A DNA stretch of 64,000 nucleotides from Streptomyces diacarni (GTDB lineage Bacteria > Actinomycetota > Actinomycetes > Streptomycetales > Streptomycetaceae). Made by a program: the position numbers and the translations under genes. Shown one piece after another: positions 27,352-35,885 of the stretch. Below the pieces are notes generated by a model, which was given only the letters and a program-made list of their open reading frames with translations, made no database searches and was not told the DNA's origin. The stretch lies in NCBI RefSeq assembly GCF_003323715.1, contig NZ_QOIN01000047.1, forward strand, positions 1 through 64,000, in the 5' to 3' direction. Position 1 is the stretch's first letter; each line of letters begins with the position of its first letter.

Positions 27352-27551
27352 CCTCCGAGGACGGCGCTCACAGCGTTGGCGATCGCCCCGGAGATCATCG
27401 AGTCCAGCCCCAGCGCCCGGATGGCGAGGATGATGCCGGCGACCAGGATGACGATGCCGGCGTACTCGATCGAGTTGGCGCCCCGGTCCGCGGCGGGCCC
27501 GCGGAGGCGGGTGGTGCGGGTCCGGATACGCCTGCGGATGGCGTTCGACAT
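27348..27551 (-). CDS. flp: Flp-type pilin subunit
   Basis: A 67-residue Flp/Fap pilin. A basic leader is followed by the processing region DRGANSIEYAGIVILV, where prepilin peptidase should cut after Gly and Glu sits at +5, then the hydrophobic helix (IVILVAGIILAIRALG). The size is typical of the shortest pilins. The ATG at 27551 has GGAGGAG five to six bases upstream. It is the structural subunit of the pilus built by the adjacent Tad proteins. Confidence 0.9.
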   Translation of the reverse strand: MSNAIRRRIRTRTTRLRGPAADRGANSIEYAGIVILVAGIILAIRALGLDSMISGAIANAVSAVLGG

Positions 27552-27935
27552 CGGGATCTCCTCCGTTGGTGGTCGACTCGCTGTCCCCGCAGGGACACGC
27601 CCCCGCGTCCGGCCGGCTCGCCCACCGCGTGTGGCGGCCCCGGTGGGGGCCGCAGCGGCTCGGTGCCGTCACGTCGCGCGCCCCCCTCCCTCACCCCCGC
27701 GCGGTGTAGCTAACAGTCGCTGCCCGAATGCAGACTGTGCCACATCTCGTTGCGGCGGCGAAGAGGTGGCGAGAAACCCGTCGGCCTCCGCCTCGGCGCA
27801 GCGGCGGTGACGTGCGGGAAGGCGGCGAAGCACGGCGGCGGCTGCCACGCGGCTCCGGCCGCGGGAGGAGCCGGGGGCGTCCCGTCCGCGAGGGTGCGCG
27901 GGCCAACACGTCGGCAGGGCTGGCAGGTTGATGGT
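27552..27935. other. Intergenic region upstream of the pilin gene
   Basis: About 384 bp without a supported gene. Roughly 150-200 bp upstream of the pilin lies a less GC-rich patch (27710-27760) with TAGCTA on the minus strand that could be a -10 element, so the pilin group may have its own promoter. Nearer the tadC stop is a hairpin CGGCTCC/GGAGCCG (about 27850-27873), which may end or attenuate the upstream tad transcript. Confidence 0.5.
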
Positions 27936-28826
27936 TCAGCCCCCCAGTACGGAGCCGAGGTCCGTGTCCGAGCCGAGGATGAAGGTCGCCACGATGAGGA
28001 TGAGGGTGCCGGGAAGCAGGAAAGCGATGGTGGACATGGTCGCCTTGGGAACGGTTTTCGCCGCCTTGCGGCGGGCGTTCTGCGCGTCGGTGCGGCGCAT
28101 GTCGGTGGCGATCTGGATGAGCGTCTCGGCGATGGGGGCGCCCAGTTCCTCGCCCTGCTGGAGGGCGGTGACGAACTGGTCGACCTGGTCGCTGGCGTTG
28201 CGTCTGCGCAGCTCGTCGAAGGCCTGGCGGCGGCTGACGCCCATGTCCATCTGGCGTAGCGTGATGCGCAGTTCGTCGGCCCAGGGCCCCGCGTAGCGGT
28301 CGGCGACGCGTTCCAGTGCCTGCCGGAAGCCGAGTCCGGCGGAGACGACGACGGCGAGGACGTCGAGGAAGTCGGGCAGGGTGCGTTCGATGACGCGCCG
28401 GCGGTCCTTGATAGCCTGGCGGATGACCAGGTCGGCCGCGAACCAGCCGAACGCCAGCACCAGCACGGTGAACAAGAGGCTGCCTGCCGAGAGGCCGACC
28501 AGCGCCATGAGGGACCCGAAGAGGCCGTAGACGGCGCGGCGCGCCGCGTACCGCTCCAGGGTGAGTCCGCCGGGGTTGCCCGCCTGGTCGATTCTGCGGC
28601 GCTTCCTGGCGACCTGCCCGGGCCCCATCAGCCGCAGCACCAGGGGTGCCAGCCGCATCCCGAGGCGGTCGACGGCGGCCTCGCCCTTGGTGGTGCGGGT
28701 GGCGCCGACCTCCAGGGCGACGGCCAGGTCGGCGGGCAGCTTCGTCTCGGCGCGGTACATCCGCCAGCCGGCGAAGGCGCCGTACACCGCGAGCGCGGCG
28801 AGGGCGGCGAGGGCGAGGGCGATCAC
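27936..28826 (-). CDS. tadC: Tad pilus inner-membrane platform protein TadC
   Basis: A 296-residue type II secretion F-family protein. The cytoplasmic helical bundle has the typical ERTLPDFLDVLAVVVSAGLG, ELRITLRQMDMGVSRRQAF and FVTALQQGEELGAPIAETL, flanked by membrane helices near residues 1-20, 105-135 and 270-290. It forms the platform with TadB. It starts with GTG four bases after the tadB stop. Confidence 0.9.
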   Translation of the reverse strand: MIALALAALAALAVYGAFAGWRMYRAETKLPADLAVALEVGATRTTKGEAAVDRLGMRLAPLVLRLMGPGQVARKRRRIDQAGNPGGLTLERYAARRAVYGLFGSLMALVGLSAGSLLFTVLVLAFGWFAADLVIRQAIKDRRRVIERTLPDFLDVLAVVVSAGLGFRQALERVADRYAGPWADELRITLRQMDMGVSRRQAFDELRRRNASDQVDQFVTALQQGEELGAPIAETLIQIATDMRRTDAQNARRKAAKTVPKATMSTIAFLLPGTLILIVATFILGSDTDLGSVLGG

Positions 28827-28830
28827 GGCC

Positions 28831-29892
28831 TCACACCTCGATCCTGCCGAGCCGGCGGATCACCCAGAACCCGGCCCCGAACAGGCCGACGGCGATGACC
28901 ATGGCGATCTGCCCCACGGGGCTGCCGGTGACGCGGGCGAGGGCGCCGGGCATCATCGAGTTCATCATCAGCATCGCGCCGAGCCCCAGCAGCGGAATGG
29001 TGAAGGCGGTCGCGTTGACCTCGGCGAGCATGGTGCGCACTTCGCGCCTGGTCTCCTTGCGCTCTTCGAGTGTGGTGGTGAGGTTGCGCAGGGAGGCCAC
29101 GATGGTGCCGCCCGCGCGGTGGGAGAGCACGAGCGTGGTGACGAGGACGACGAGTTCCCTGGAGGGCAGCCGCTCGGCCAGTTCGCCCAGCGCGTCGTCG
29201 ATGGAGCGGCCGACCGCGAGCTGGTCGGTCACCAGCCGCAGTTCGTCGCCCGCCGGCGCCTCCAGTTCCTCGGCGGCCATGCCGAGGGCGGTGCGCAGCG
29301 CGAGCCCCGCCGAGGTGGCGTTGGCGAGGATGCGCGCGAGCTCGGGCAGCTGGTTGATGAACTGTTCGGTGCGGCGTTGCCGCTGGTGGCCGAGGAAGGC
29401 GTTGCCGGCCAGGACACCGACCAGTCCCGCCAGCGGCCCGAAGAACGGCGCCAGCGCCCAGGAAGCCAGTATCCACAAGACGGTGACGAGTGCGGCCATG
29501 GCGACGACGTACTCGCCGGGCGTCACGTCGAGTCCCGTGGCGGCCAGCTTGGCCTGGAGGCGGCGCCCTGGCCCGGTGGCGCGCACGCGGCGGTCGATCC
29601 CGGCGAAGCGGCGCCGTCTGCCGCCGGGACCTGGCGCCAGTGCCCCGGCGGTGTGCTCGCTGTCGGCCAGCCGTGCGAGCAGTGCCCGGCGGCGGGCGCG
29701 TCCGGAGAGGTAGGTGACCACACCGGCGACGGCCAGCGCGCAGGCGACCAGCGCGGCCCCGAGCGCGAACCGGGCTGCCGCGTCCAGCGCCAGGGCCGTC
29801 GCCGAGCCCGGCGGCGGTGCGGGGCCCGGGGACGGGGGCGGTGCCGGGTGCGTGAGTGCGGACGGTGCCGCGTGCGCGTACGGGGGGATCAC
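28831..29892 (-). CDS. tadB: Tad pilus inner-membrane platform protein TadB
   Basis: A 353-residue type II secretion F-family protein. A Pro-rich N-terminus and a first helix (about 40-62) precede a basic loop, a helix pair (about 130-170), the F domain (QLPELARILANATSAGLALRTAL, ELVVLVTTLVLSHRAGGTI), and two C-terminal helices. The GTG start overlaps the tadA stop by four bases (GTGA). Confidence 0.9.
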   Translation of the reverse strand: MIPPYAHAAPSALTHPAPPPSPGPAPPPGSATALALDAAARFALGAALVACALAVAGVVTYLSGRARRRALLARLADSEHTAGALAPGPGGRRRRFAGIDRRVRATGPGRRLQAKLAATGLDVTPGEYVVAMAALVTVLWILASWALAPFFGPLAGLVGVLAGNAFLGHQRQRRTEQFINQLPELARILANATSAGLALRTALGMAAEELEAPAGDELRLVTDQLAVGRSIDDALGELAERLPSRELVVLVTTLVLSHRAGGTIVASLRNLTTTLEERKETRREVRTMLAEVNATAFTIPLLGLGAMLMMNSMMPGALARVTGSPVGQIAMVIAVGLFGAGFWVIRRLGRIEV

Positions 29893-31259
29893 ACGGCCTC
29901 CCGGGTGGCGAGCTGGTCGTCGCTGCGGGCGACGCCGAACGCCGCGGGTACCTGCTCGCCCGCCAGGTGGAGCCGCTCGGCGACGCGGCGCGGCAGCGGC
30001 AGGTGCGCGAACCCGCCGTCCACCCGGCCGTCCGGGCCCATGGGCCGGGCGGTGAACCGGGAGACCGTCGCGAGCTGGAAGGTCTCGCGCCCGTGGGAGG
30101 CCAGCAGGGCGATCTCGACGACCTTGCGGGTGCCGTCCGCGAGGCGGGCGAGCTGGACGATGACGTCGACCGCGGAGTTGATCTGGTCCTGCAGCGCCGC
30201 GAACGGCACCTCGACCTCCGACATGGAGGCCAAAGTCTGCAACCGCATCAGCGCGTCCTCGGCGCTGTTGGCGTGCACGGTCGCCAGCGATCCGTCGTGC
30301 CCCGTGGACATGGCCTGGAGCATGTCCAGGGTCTCGCCGCCGCGCACCTCGCCGACGATGATGCGGTCGGGCCGCATGCGCAGCGAGTTGCGGACCAGGT
30401 CGCGGACGGTGACCTGGCCCCGGCCCTCGACGTTGGGCGGCCGCGTCTCCAGCCGAATGACGTGGCCCTGCTGGAGCTGGAGTTCGGCGGCGTCCTCGAC
30501 GGTGATGATGCGCTCCCGCTCGGGGATGAGCGCCGAGAGGGCGTTGAGGAGTGTCGTCTTCCCGCTGCCCGTGCCGCCGGAGACGATGACGTTGAGGCGG
30601 GCCCGGATGAAGCCGGACAGCAGCGCCAGCATGTGCGCGTCCAGCGTGCCGAGCTCGATGAGTTCGCCGAGCGTGTAGGCGCGCGGGAACCTGCGGATGG
30701 TGAGGGTGGCGCCGGTCAGCGACAGGGGCGGGATGATGACGTTGACCCGCTCCCCGGAGGGCAGCCGGGCGTCCACCATGGGGTTCGACTCGTCCACGCG
30801 CCGGTTGACGGCGGAGACGATGCGTTCGATGGTCTGCATCAACTGCTCGTCGGAGGCGAAGCGGACGGGCACCTGCTCGACCCGGCCGCCGCGCTCGACG
30901 AAGATCTGGTCGGGCCCGTTGACCATGATCTCGGTGATGGAGCCGTCCTCCAGCAGCGGCTCCAGCACCCCGAGACCGAGCGCCTCGTCGACCACGCGGC
31001 GGATGAGCAGTGTGCGGTCGCCGGTCGCCAGGACAGGGCCCTCCCGGCTGATGAGGTGGCCGAGCACCCTCTCCAGACGGGCCCGGCGCTCGGCCGGTGT
31101 CAGCGCCGACATCTCGGCGAGGTCGATCTCCTCCAGCAGCTTGGTGCGGTAGGTCGCCACCAGGTGGCTGGTGGGGTCGGCGGAGGCCCCGCGTTCCCCC
31201 GCGGCGCCCTCGGGCCCCTGGTGCGCGGTGGCCGCGGTGATCCGGGACCGCAGACTCAT
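29889..31259 (-). CDS. tadA: Tad pilus assembly ATPase TadA (CpaF)
   Basis: A 456-residue secretion ATPase that powers pilus assembly. It shows the VNGPDQIFVERGG and RLPSGERVNVIIPPLS region, Walker A IVSGGTGSGKTTLLNAL, the Asp box around IITVEDAAELQL, Walker B RPDRIIVGEVRGGE and the His box GHDGSLATVHANS. Length and motifs match CpaF/TadA. The ATG at 31259 is preceded by a GAGGGG-type site. Confidence 0.95.
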   Translation of the reverse strand: MSLRSRITAATAHQGPEGAAGERGASADPTSHLVATYRTKLLEEIDLAEMSALTPAERRARLERVLGHLISREGPVLATGDRTLLIRRVVDEALGLGVLEPLLEDGSITEIMVNGPDQIFVERGGRVEQVPVRFASDEQLMQTIERIVSAVNRRVDESNPMVDARLPSGERVNVIIPPLSLTGATLTIRRFPRAYTLGELIELGTLDAHMLALLSGFIRARLNVIVSGGTGSGKTTLLNALSALIPERERIITVEDAAELQLQQGHVIRLETRPPNVEGRGQVTVRDLVRNSLRMRPDRIIVGEVRGGETLDMLQAMSTGHDGSLATVHANSAEDALMRLQTLASMSEVEVPFAALQDQINSAVDVIVQLARLADGTRKVVEIALLASHGRETFQLATVSRFTARPMGPDGRVDGGFAHLPLPRRVAERLHLAGEQVPAAFGVARSDDQLATREAV

Positions 31260-31307
31260 CGTCCCCCCTCGCTCATGTGTCCGACCCCTGGCACCGCGGC
31301 AGCGGCT

Positions 31308-31349
31308 GTCCCCGTGCCGAGCCCGGCTGTCCCCGTGCCGAGCCCGGCT
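31308..31349. repeat. Two tandem 21-bp direct repeats
   Basis: GTCCCCGTGCCGAGCCCGGCT is read twice in direct succession (31308-31328, 31329-31349) in the 115-bp gap between tadE and tadA. It probably arose by slippage and lengthens the spacer between the two genes. Confidence 0.8.
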
Positions 31350-31374
31350 GCCGCACCGACTCGGTCGTACGCGC

Positions 31375-31803
31375 TCACGCGTCGCCGTCGCTCGGCATCG
31401 TCGCGGACCTGGACGCCTCGCCCATGCTGTCGACGCCGGGGATCAGCGACGGGATGGTCACCGTGACGGTGACCTCGACCTCGTCGCCCCCGCCCGACAG
31501 CGCGAAACTGCTGCGGCGCGCCGTCCAGTCGGACATGGCCGCACGCCCGCTCGCCCGGTACCGCCCGGCGATCTCCTCCTGCGCGGCCACCCTGGCCGCC
31601 GCCCGCGCCCCCGTACCCGCCTGCTGCACGGCATAGCCGACGATGCCCAGCTGGATGGCGGCCATCGCCACGAACAGCAGCAGCGGCAGCATCCCGGCGA
31701 ACTCCAGCGCGCTGGAACCCCGGTCGGACCGCACGCCGCGGAGGACCCGGCGCCTCGATGCGGCGAAGGCCCCACCCTCGCGGGGCCGCTCGCGCCGTCT
31801 CAT
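31375..31803 (-). CDS. TadE-like pseudopilin
   Basis: A 142-residue protein. A basic leader ends in SDRGSSALEFAGMLPLLL, with the prepilin peptidase site after Gly and Glu at +5. The helix continues to residue about 57 and then AGTGARAAARVAAQEE, typical of TadE. A beta-rich outer domain follows (EVEVTVTVTIPSLIP). It starts seven bases after the end of the fusion gene with GAGG six bases before the ATG. Confidence 0.88.
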   Translation of the reverse strand: MRRRERPREGGAFAASRRRVLRGVRSDRGSSALEFAGMLPLLLFVAMAAIQLGIVGYAVQQAGTGARAAARVAAQEEIAGRYRASGRAAMSDWTARRSSFALSGGGDEVEVTVTVTIPSLIPGVDSMGEASRSATMPSDGDA

Positions 31804-31809
31804 GCCGCC

Positions 31810-33720
31810 TCACCCCTCCTCCGCCGCGCCCGCCTCGCCGCCGACGGTGAACGGCAGCCCCGCCGCGCCGGGAAACAGGATCGGTGTCCGCAGGTCGACG
31901 TCCGCCGTCCACACCGTGCCGCCTCTGCTACAGCTGACCGAGGAACCCTCGCGCCACTTGGCGGGCAGATGTGCGCGCGCGGCGGACTCGCACGCCGCCT
32001 GCGGGTCGCCGTACGCGGCGGCCGCGGTGGCGGCGCGGGCGGCCTCGTCGGCGGAGTTGCCCGCGAGGGTGAAGGTGTAGCCGATCAGCACGCACTGCCA
32101 CAGCAGGACGAGTGTCAGCAGCACGACGGGTGCCATCCCGGCGAACTCGACGGACAGCGCACCCCGCTCGCCCTCCTGCCGGATACGCGGCGCGATCCGG
32201 CGCCGCAGGAACCCCGCGGCGCCCGTGTCGGACGGGGCGTGCGCGGTGCTCTCCCCCGGCGAACCCGGACCGACCCGGCCCTGGCCCCGGTCCGCGGCCT
32301 GGCCCAGCCCCGGGTCGGCGGCCGGCGGGCCGCCCGGCGGCAGCGCGTGCCGTGGCCGGTCCGCGCCCGTCGCCTGGCCGCCCGGTCCTGTCACCGCGCC
32401 TTGGGCGGTGCCGTCCGTGCCGTCCGTGCCGTCCGTGCCGCCGGCGCGGCCCCCGTGCCGGCGCCGACCGCTTCCCCGGCCGCCCGAAGGGGCGGGGAGC
32501 CGCGCGGTCTGCGTCCGGGTCCTGGTCTGCGCCGTGAGCCCGAGTTCTCCCGCGAGCCCCCACAGCGCCTGCCGCACGCTGCCCTTGGGGTCGAGGTCCT
32601 GCATCCGCCCCGCGTCCAGCGCGGACTGGAGTTCCCTGAAGTGGGCGGGCACGCTCGTACGCGCCACCGGGGTGCCGGTGATGCGGGCGACGAGCTGCGG
32701 CTGGATCTCGCTGTGCCGGGAGGTGCGGTTGACGACGGTCAGCGTCTCCTCGGCCTTGCGGATCTGCAGCCGGTCCCACAGCCGCACCATGCGGGTGGCG
32801 CCACGTACGGCGATCACGTCGGGGGTGGTCAGCAGCAACGCCGCGTCGGCCGACTCGATCGCGGCGGCGTTCCCCGCGTGCATCTGGGTGCCGCAGTCCA
32901 CGACGACGACCTCGTAGCGGGCGCGCAGCGCGGCCACCAACTGCCGGGCGGCCCGCTCGTCCACCTCTTCGCCGCGCTCCCCCTCCGCCGGGGCCAGCAG
33001 CAGTCCGAGACCCGTCTCGTGCGGGTACACGGCGTCCTGGACAACGCGCGGCGACAGGTCCTTGATCCCGGCGAGGTCGACGACGGAGCGGCGGAAGCGC
33101 ACGTCCAGGAAGGAGCCGACGTCACCGGCCTGGAGGTCCAGATCCACCAGTGCCGTGTCGCAACCGGAGGCGCGGGCGGCGAGCGCGAGCTGGACGGCGG
33201 TCAGTGTGGTGCCGACCCCGCCCTTGGCCCCGGTGACGGTCACCAGCGTGCCGCCGCCACCGCCGAAGCCGTACAGGTCGACGCCGTGGCCCCGCTCGTA
33301 GCCGCCGCCCAGGTGGCGGCGCACCCCGCGCGCCCAGGTGGCGGCGGCGGTGACCCGCGCCTCCAGCTCGTCATAGGCCAGCGGCAGCCCGGCCACGCCG
33401 CGCGCTCCGGCGTCCATGGCCGCCGAGTACAGCCGCGGGCTGGTGTCCTGGGTGGCCAGGACGACGCCCACGGCGGGGAACTGGAGCGCGACCTGGCCGA
33501 TCACCTCCAGCGCGGAGGCCGGGCCGATCAGCTCGTGGACGAGGACGACCTCGGGCAGTTCGGCCGGCGCCTCCTCGGCCTGCCGCGCCAGGACGTCCAT
33601 GAGCCGGGTCGAGTCCACGGCCGGCGGCAGCGGCTCGCTGCCGGGCAGCTGGCTGACCAGCGTGACCAGCGAGCGGGCTGCGTCCGGGTCGCTGACGGCC
33701 GGCTGGATGCGGATGTCCAT
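31810..33720 (-). CDS. TadZ/CpaE-type ATPase fused to a TadE pseudopilin domain
   Basis: A 636-residue fusion. Residues 1-130 form a degenerate receiver-like domain as in TadZ. Residues about 155-395 are a MinD/ParA-type ATPase with deviant Walker A GAKGGVGTTLTAVQ, the aspartates in DTALVDLDLQAGDVGS and VVVDCGTQM. A low-complexity linker (about 400-510) includes a GTDGTDGTDGT repeat (9-bp DNA unit at 32408-32434). Residues 519-636 are a complete TadE domain: cleavage site GERG/ALSVEFAG (cut before Ala521), membrane helix APVVLLTLVLLWQCVLIGY, then an outer domain. TadZ and TadE are usually separate genes. No stop or frame change separates them here, although an internal GTG start near 32400 might also make TadE alone. 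Confidence 0.88.
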   Translation of the reverse strand: MDIRIQPAVSDPDAARSLVTLVSQLPGSEPLPPAVDSTRLMDVLARQAEEAPAELPEVVLVHELIGPASALEVIGQVALQFPAVGVVLATQDTSPRLYSAAMDAGARGVAGLPLAYDELEARVTAAATWARGVRRHLGGGYERGHGVDLYGFGGGGGTLVTVTGAKGGVGTTLTAVQLALAARASGCDTALVDLDLQAGDVGSFLDVRFRRSVVDLAGIKDLSPRVVQDAVYPHETGLGLLLAPAEGERGEEVDERAARQLVAALRARYEVVVVDCGTQMHAGNAAAIESADAALLLTTPDVIAVRGATRMVRLWDRLQIRKAEETLTVVNRTSRHSEIQPQLVARITGTPVARTSVPAHFRELQSALDAGRMQDLDPKGSVRQALWGLAGELGLTAQTRTRTQTARLPAPSGGRGSGRRRHGGRAGGTDGTDGTDGTAQGAVTGPGGQATGADRPRHALPPGGPPAADPGLGQAADRGQGRVGPGSPGESTAHAPSDTGAAGFLRRRIAPRIRQEGERGALSVEFAGMAPVVLLTLVLLWQCVLIGYTFTLAGNSADEAARAATAAAAYGDPQAACESAARAHLPAKWREGSSVSCSRGGTVWTADVDLRTPILFPGAAGLPFTVGGEAGAAEEG

Positions 33721-33726
33721 GGGGCC

Positions 33727-34473
33727 TCACTCGTCTGAGGGGAGCGTGTAGATGCGGTCCTCCTCGGGGACCTGGGTCTCGTCCCCGGGCGCGATGAGGG
33801 CCAGCCGGACATGCTCGGCGAACGACTCGGCGTAGGCGACGCGTTGGGCGTTCTCGGTGGAGAGCGCGAACGTGATCGGCACGCCCTCCCGCTCCCGGCG
33901 CCGGGTGCGGTCGTCGCGGTCGCCGTCGTCGTCGAGCGGAGTCAGCTCGCCCACGTCGATCACCTTGACGCGGCTGACGAGGAGCCGGGACTCCGACGCC
34001 TCCCCGCTCCGCTCGCCGCCGCGCCCGGTGCCCTCGCGCTGCTCGCCCTCGAAGGTCGCGTAGATGTTGACGCGGTCGCCCGGGTTGATCTTTCCGGCGA
34101 CCCCCGTCTCGGCGTCGATCATGATGGCGAGTTCCTGCTGGCCCTCTTCGAGTTCGGGCCGCTTGGCCATCATGTCCGACTGGAGCAGCGACCCCTTCTT
34201 GAGCGGATTGACCGCGACCTTGTGGCGGAGGTCGCCCAGATCGGTGACGGCGGTGACGGGCAGCCAGCGCTCGGGCATCGATATCCGCTCCAGCTGCGAG
34301 GCCTCCAGCGCCTCGTAGGCGGGCACGTCCTCCTTCAGCTTGTAGGCCGTCACCTCGTCACCGACCTTGGCCTGCACGTCCCGGACGACGGCCAGCACCC
34401 CGGCGAACGCGGCGAGGGCGCACACGAGCGAGAGGACGAGGAGGAGGACGCCACGGCGCTGGCGTGAGTTCAT
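33727..34473 (-). CDS. Tad pilus assembly protein CpaB/RcpC
   Basis: A 248-residue protein with an N-terminal membrane helix (GVLLLVLSLVCALAAFAGVLAVV) and two SAF-like regions: YEALEASQLERISMPERWLP and GSLLQSDMMAKRPEL, then INPGDRVNIYATFEG. This order is typical of CpaB, which lines the outer part of the apparatus. The ATG overlaps the preceding stop by four bases (ATGA). Confidence 0.88.
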   Translation of the reverse strand: MNSRQRRGVLLLVLSLVCALAAFAGVLAVVRDVQAKVGDEVTAYKLKEDVPAYEALEASQLERISMPERWLPVTAVTDLGDLRHKVAVNPLKKGSLLQSDMMAKRPELEEGQQELAIMIDAETGVAGKINPGDRVNIYATFEGEQREGTGRGGERSGEASESRLLVSRVKVIDVGELTPLDDDGDRDDRTRRREREGVPITFALSTENAQRVAYAESFAEHVRLALIAPGDETQVPEEDRIYTLPSDE

Positions 34474-35585
34474 GGACGGATACCTCGGGGGTCGGCGACG
34501 ACGGGACGCTCGTCCACGTGGTGACCGGCGCCCCCGGGCCCGGACGGCGGCGCGGACGGTGACGCGGCGGGCGGCCCGGCGGGCCGCGCGGAGGGCGACG
34601 CCGCGGGCGTCGACTGCGGTACGGGGGCCGCGTCGGGGGCGGGCGGCGCGTGCGTGGGCACAGGGGCGGCGTGCGTGGGCGGCGCGTGCGCGGGCACAGG
34701 GCCGGCGGGCGCGAGGGAAGGGCTGGTGGGCGCAGACGCGAGCGCAGCGGGCGGTGTCGGCGGCAGCGCGGTGGCGCAGAACGCGCAGCGGTCGCCGATG
34801 AGTTCGAGGCCGCAACCGTGGCAGGTGTCGCGCCGCACCGAGGCGACGAGCTGGTAGAGCACGGAGACGTCCGGGATGGCGGCCACGAACTCCGTCAGCT
34901 TGTCCGTGCCCCACCACGCGGGCGAGTCCGCGGGCAGCGGCGCCTGTGCGACCTGGCCGGCCCGCCAGCGCGCCGGCAGCGTGCGGCTCGCCCAGTCGGA
35001 GCCGAGCCTGCCGTGGGCGACGGTCATGTCGGTGGCGAACTGCGGGCCCGTCAGCCCCCGTTCACTTTCCTGCGCACCGCCGATCCGCAGCAGCTCGGGC
35101 GTGGGCGAGGCCAGCACGGCGAACTGGGTGCCGGGCAGCCAGGAGCGGGCGTGCGAGCCGACGGTGACGGGAACGCGGTCCAGCTTGGCGACCGAGCCGA
35201 GGACCGCCCCCGCGTACACGTAGTGCGTCAGCAGCCGCGCGGCAGCGCCCAGCACTCCGGGCGAGAAGTCGCACAGGGACAGCTGCCGCAGCTGCCGCAC
35301 CAGCACGCCCGTCGCCAGCGGCGGCAGCGGCACGGGCAGCAGGGCGATGCGGCGGCTGTCCAGCAGCGCTCTGACGGTGTGCAGCCGGTGCAGGTAGGGG
35401 GTGGGGAGGGAGGCCGGGTAGACGGTGACGAGGTAGCCGTGCTGTTCGAGCAGCGCGTGGGTCTCCTCGAGCGCGGCCTGGAGAGACTGCTCACCGGGCG
35501 GCGTCAGCACGTGCGCGCGCGGCGTGTGCCGGTCCGGCGGCGCGAGAATGTGTTCCGTACAGGTGACCGCTAACGCCGTGGACAC
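34470..35585 (-). CDS. Zinc-ribbon protein heading the Tad operon, TTA codon near start
   Basis: A 371-residue protein of unknown function. The body (about 25-250) is mixed alpha/beta without a recognised fold. A four-cysteine zinc ribbon follows (CHGCGLELIGDRCAFC, about residues 262-277), and the last 85 residues are a disordered Pro/Ala tail. The GTG at 35585 has GGGGGAGG upstream. Codon 5 is TTA, read only by the bldA tRNA in streptomycetes, so expression may be limited to late growth. The stop overlaps the CpaB start, so the effect could reach the tad genes. Confidence 0.75.
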   Translation of the reverse strand: MSTALAVTCTEHILAPPDRHTPRAHVLTPPGEQSLQAALEETHALLEQHGYLVTVYPASLPTPYLHRLHTVRALLDSRRIALLPVPLPPLATGVLVRQLRQLSLCDFSPGVLGAAARLLTHYVYAGAVLGSVAKLDRVPVTVGSHARSWLPGTQFAVLASPTPELLRIGGAQESERGLTGPQFATDMTVAHGRLGSDWASRTLPARWRAGQVAQAPLPADSPAWWGTDKLTEFVAAIPDVSVLYQLVASVRRDTCHGCGLELIGDRCAFCATALPPTPPAALASAPTSPSLAPAGPVPAHAPPTHAAPVPTHAPPAPDAAPVPQSTPAASPSARPAGPPAASPSAPPSGPGGAGHHVDERPVVADPRGIRP

Positions 35586-35885
35586 ATCCGCCTCCCCCGG
35601 GTCTGCCACGAAAGCCGGTTCGGGGCCGCCCCTTCCGTCCTTCCCGCAGGCCGAATCCCCGCGTTGCCAGGCCCTTGCCGACCTCACACACTAGCCACGG
35701 CCCCCCGCCTGGGGAACCATTCCCCAAGACCCACCCCTACCCGCCCCACCCCAGGCCTCAACCGCACCGCCCGCCCCCGCACACACGGCACCGGCGCAGA
35801 CAGTCCGGGCCCGTACGTTCACACGATCCGGTGACCAAAAGCCGTTTCCCGCGCCACGCCGAGCCGATCTTCATACATTCCGCAC
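35586..35885. promoter_or_regulatory. Divergent promoter region of the Tad operon and the Rpn-like gene
   Basis: This 300-bp gap must hold the main tad promoter (minus strand) and the promoter of the plus-strand gene. On the plus strand TACATT (35874-35879) ends six bases before the ATG at 35886, with no Shine-Dalgarno, which predicts a leaderless mRNA. No convincing -35 was found. C-rich runs fill 35700-35800. Confidence 0.5.

Noticed and set aside
31256..31912. Alternative 218-codon minus-strand frame over the TadE gene
   Set aside because: It overlaps TadE in another frame, and its Arg/Gly-rich translation has no motif. The TadE frame has the cleavage site and a membrane helix.
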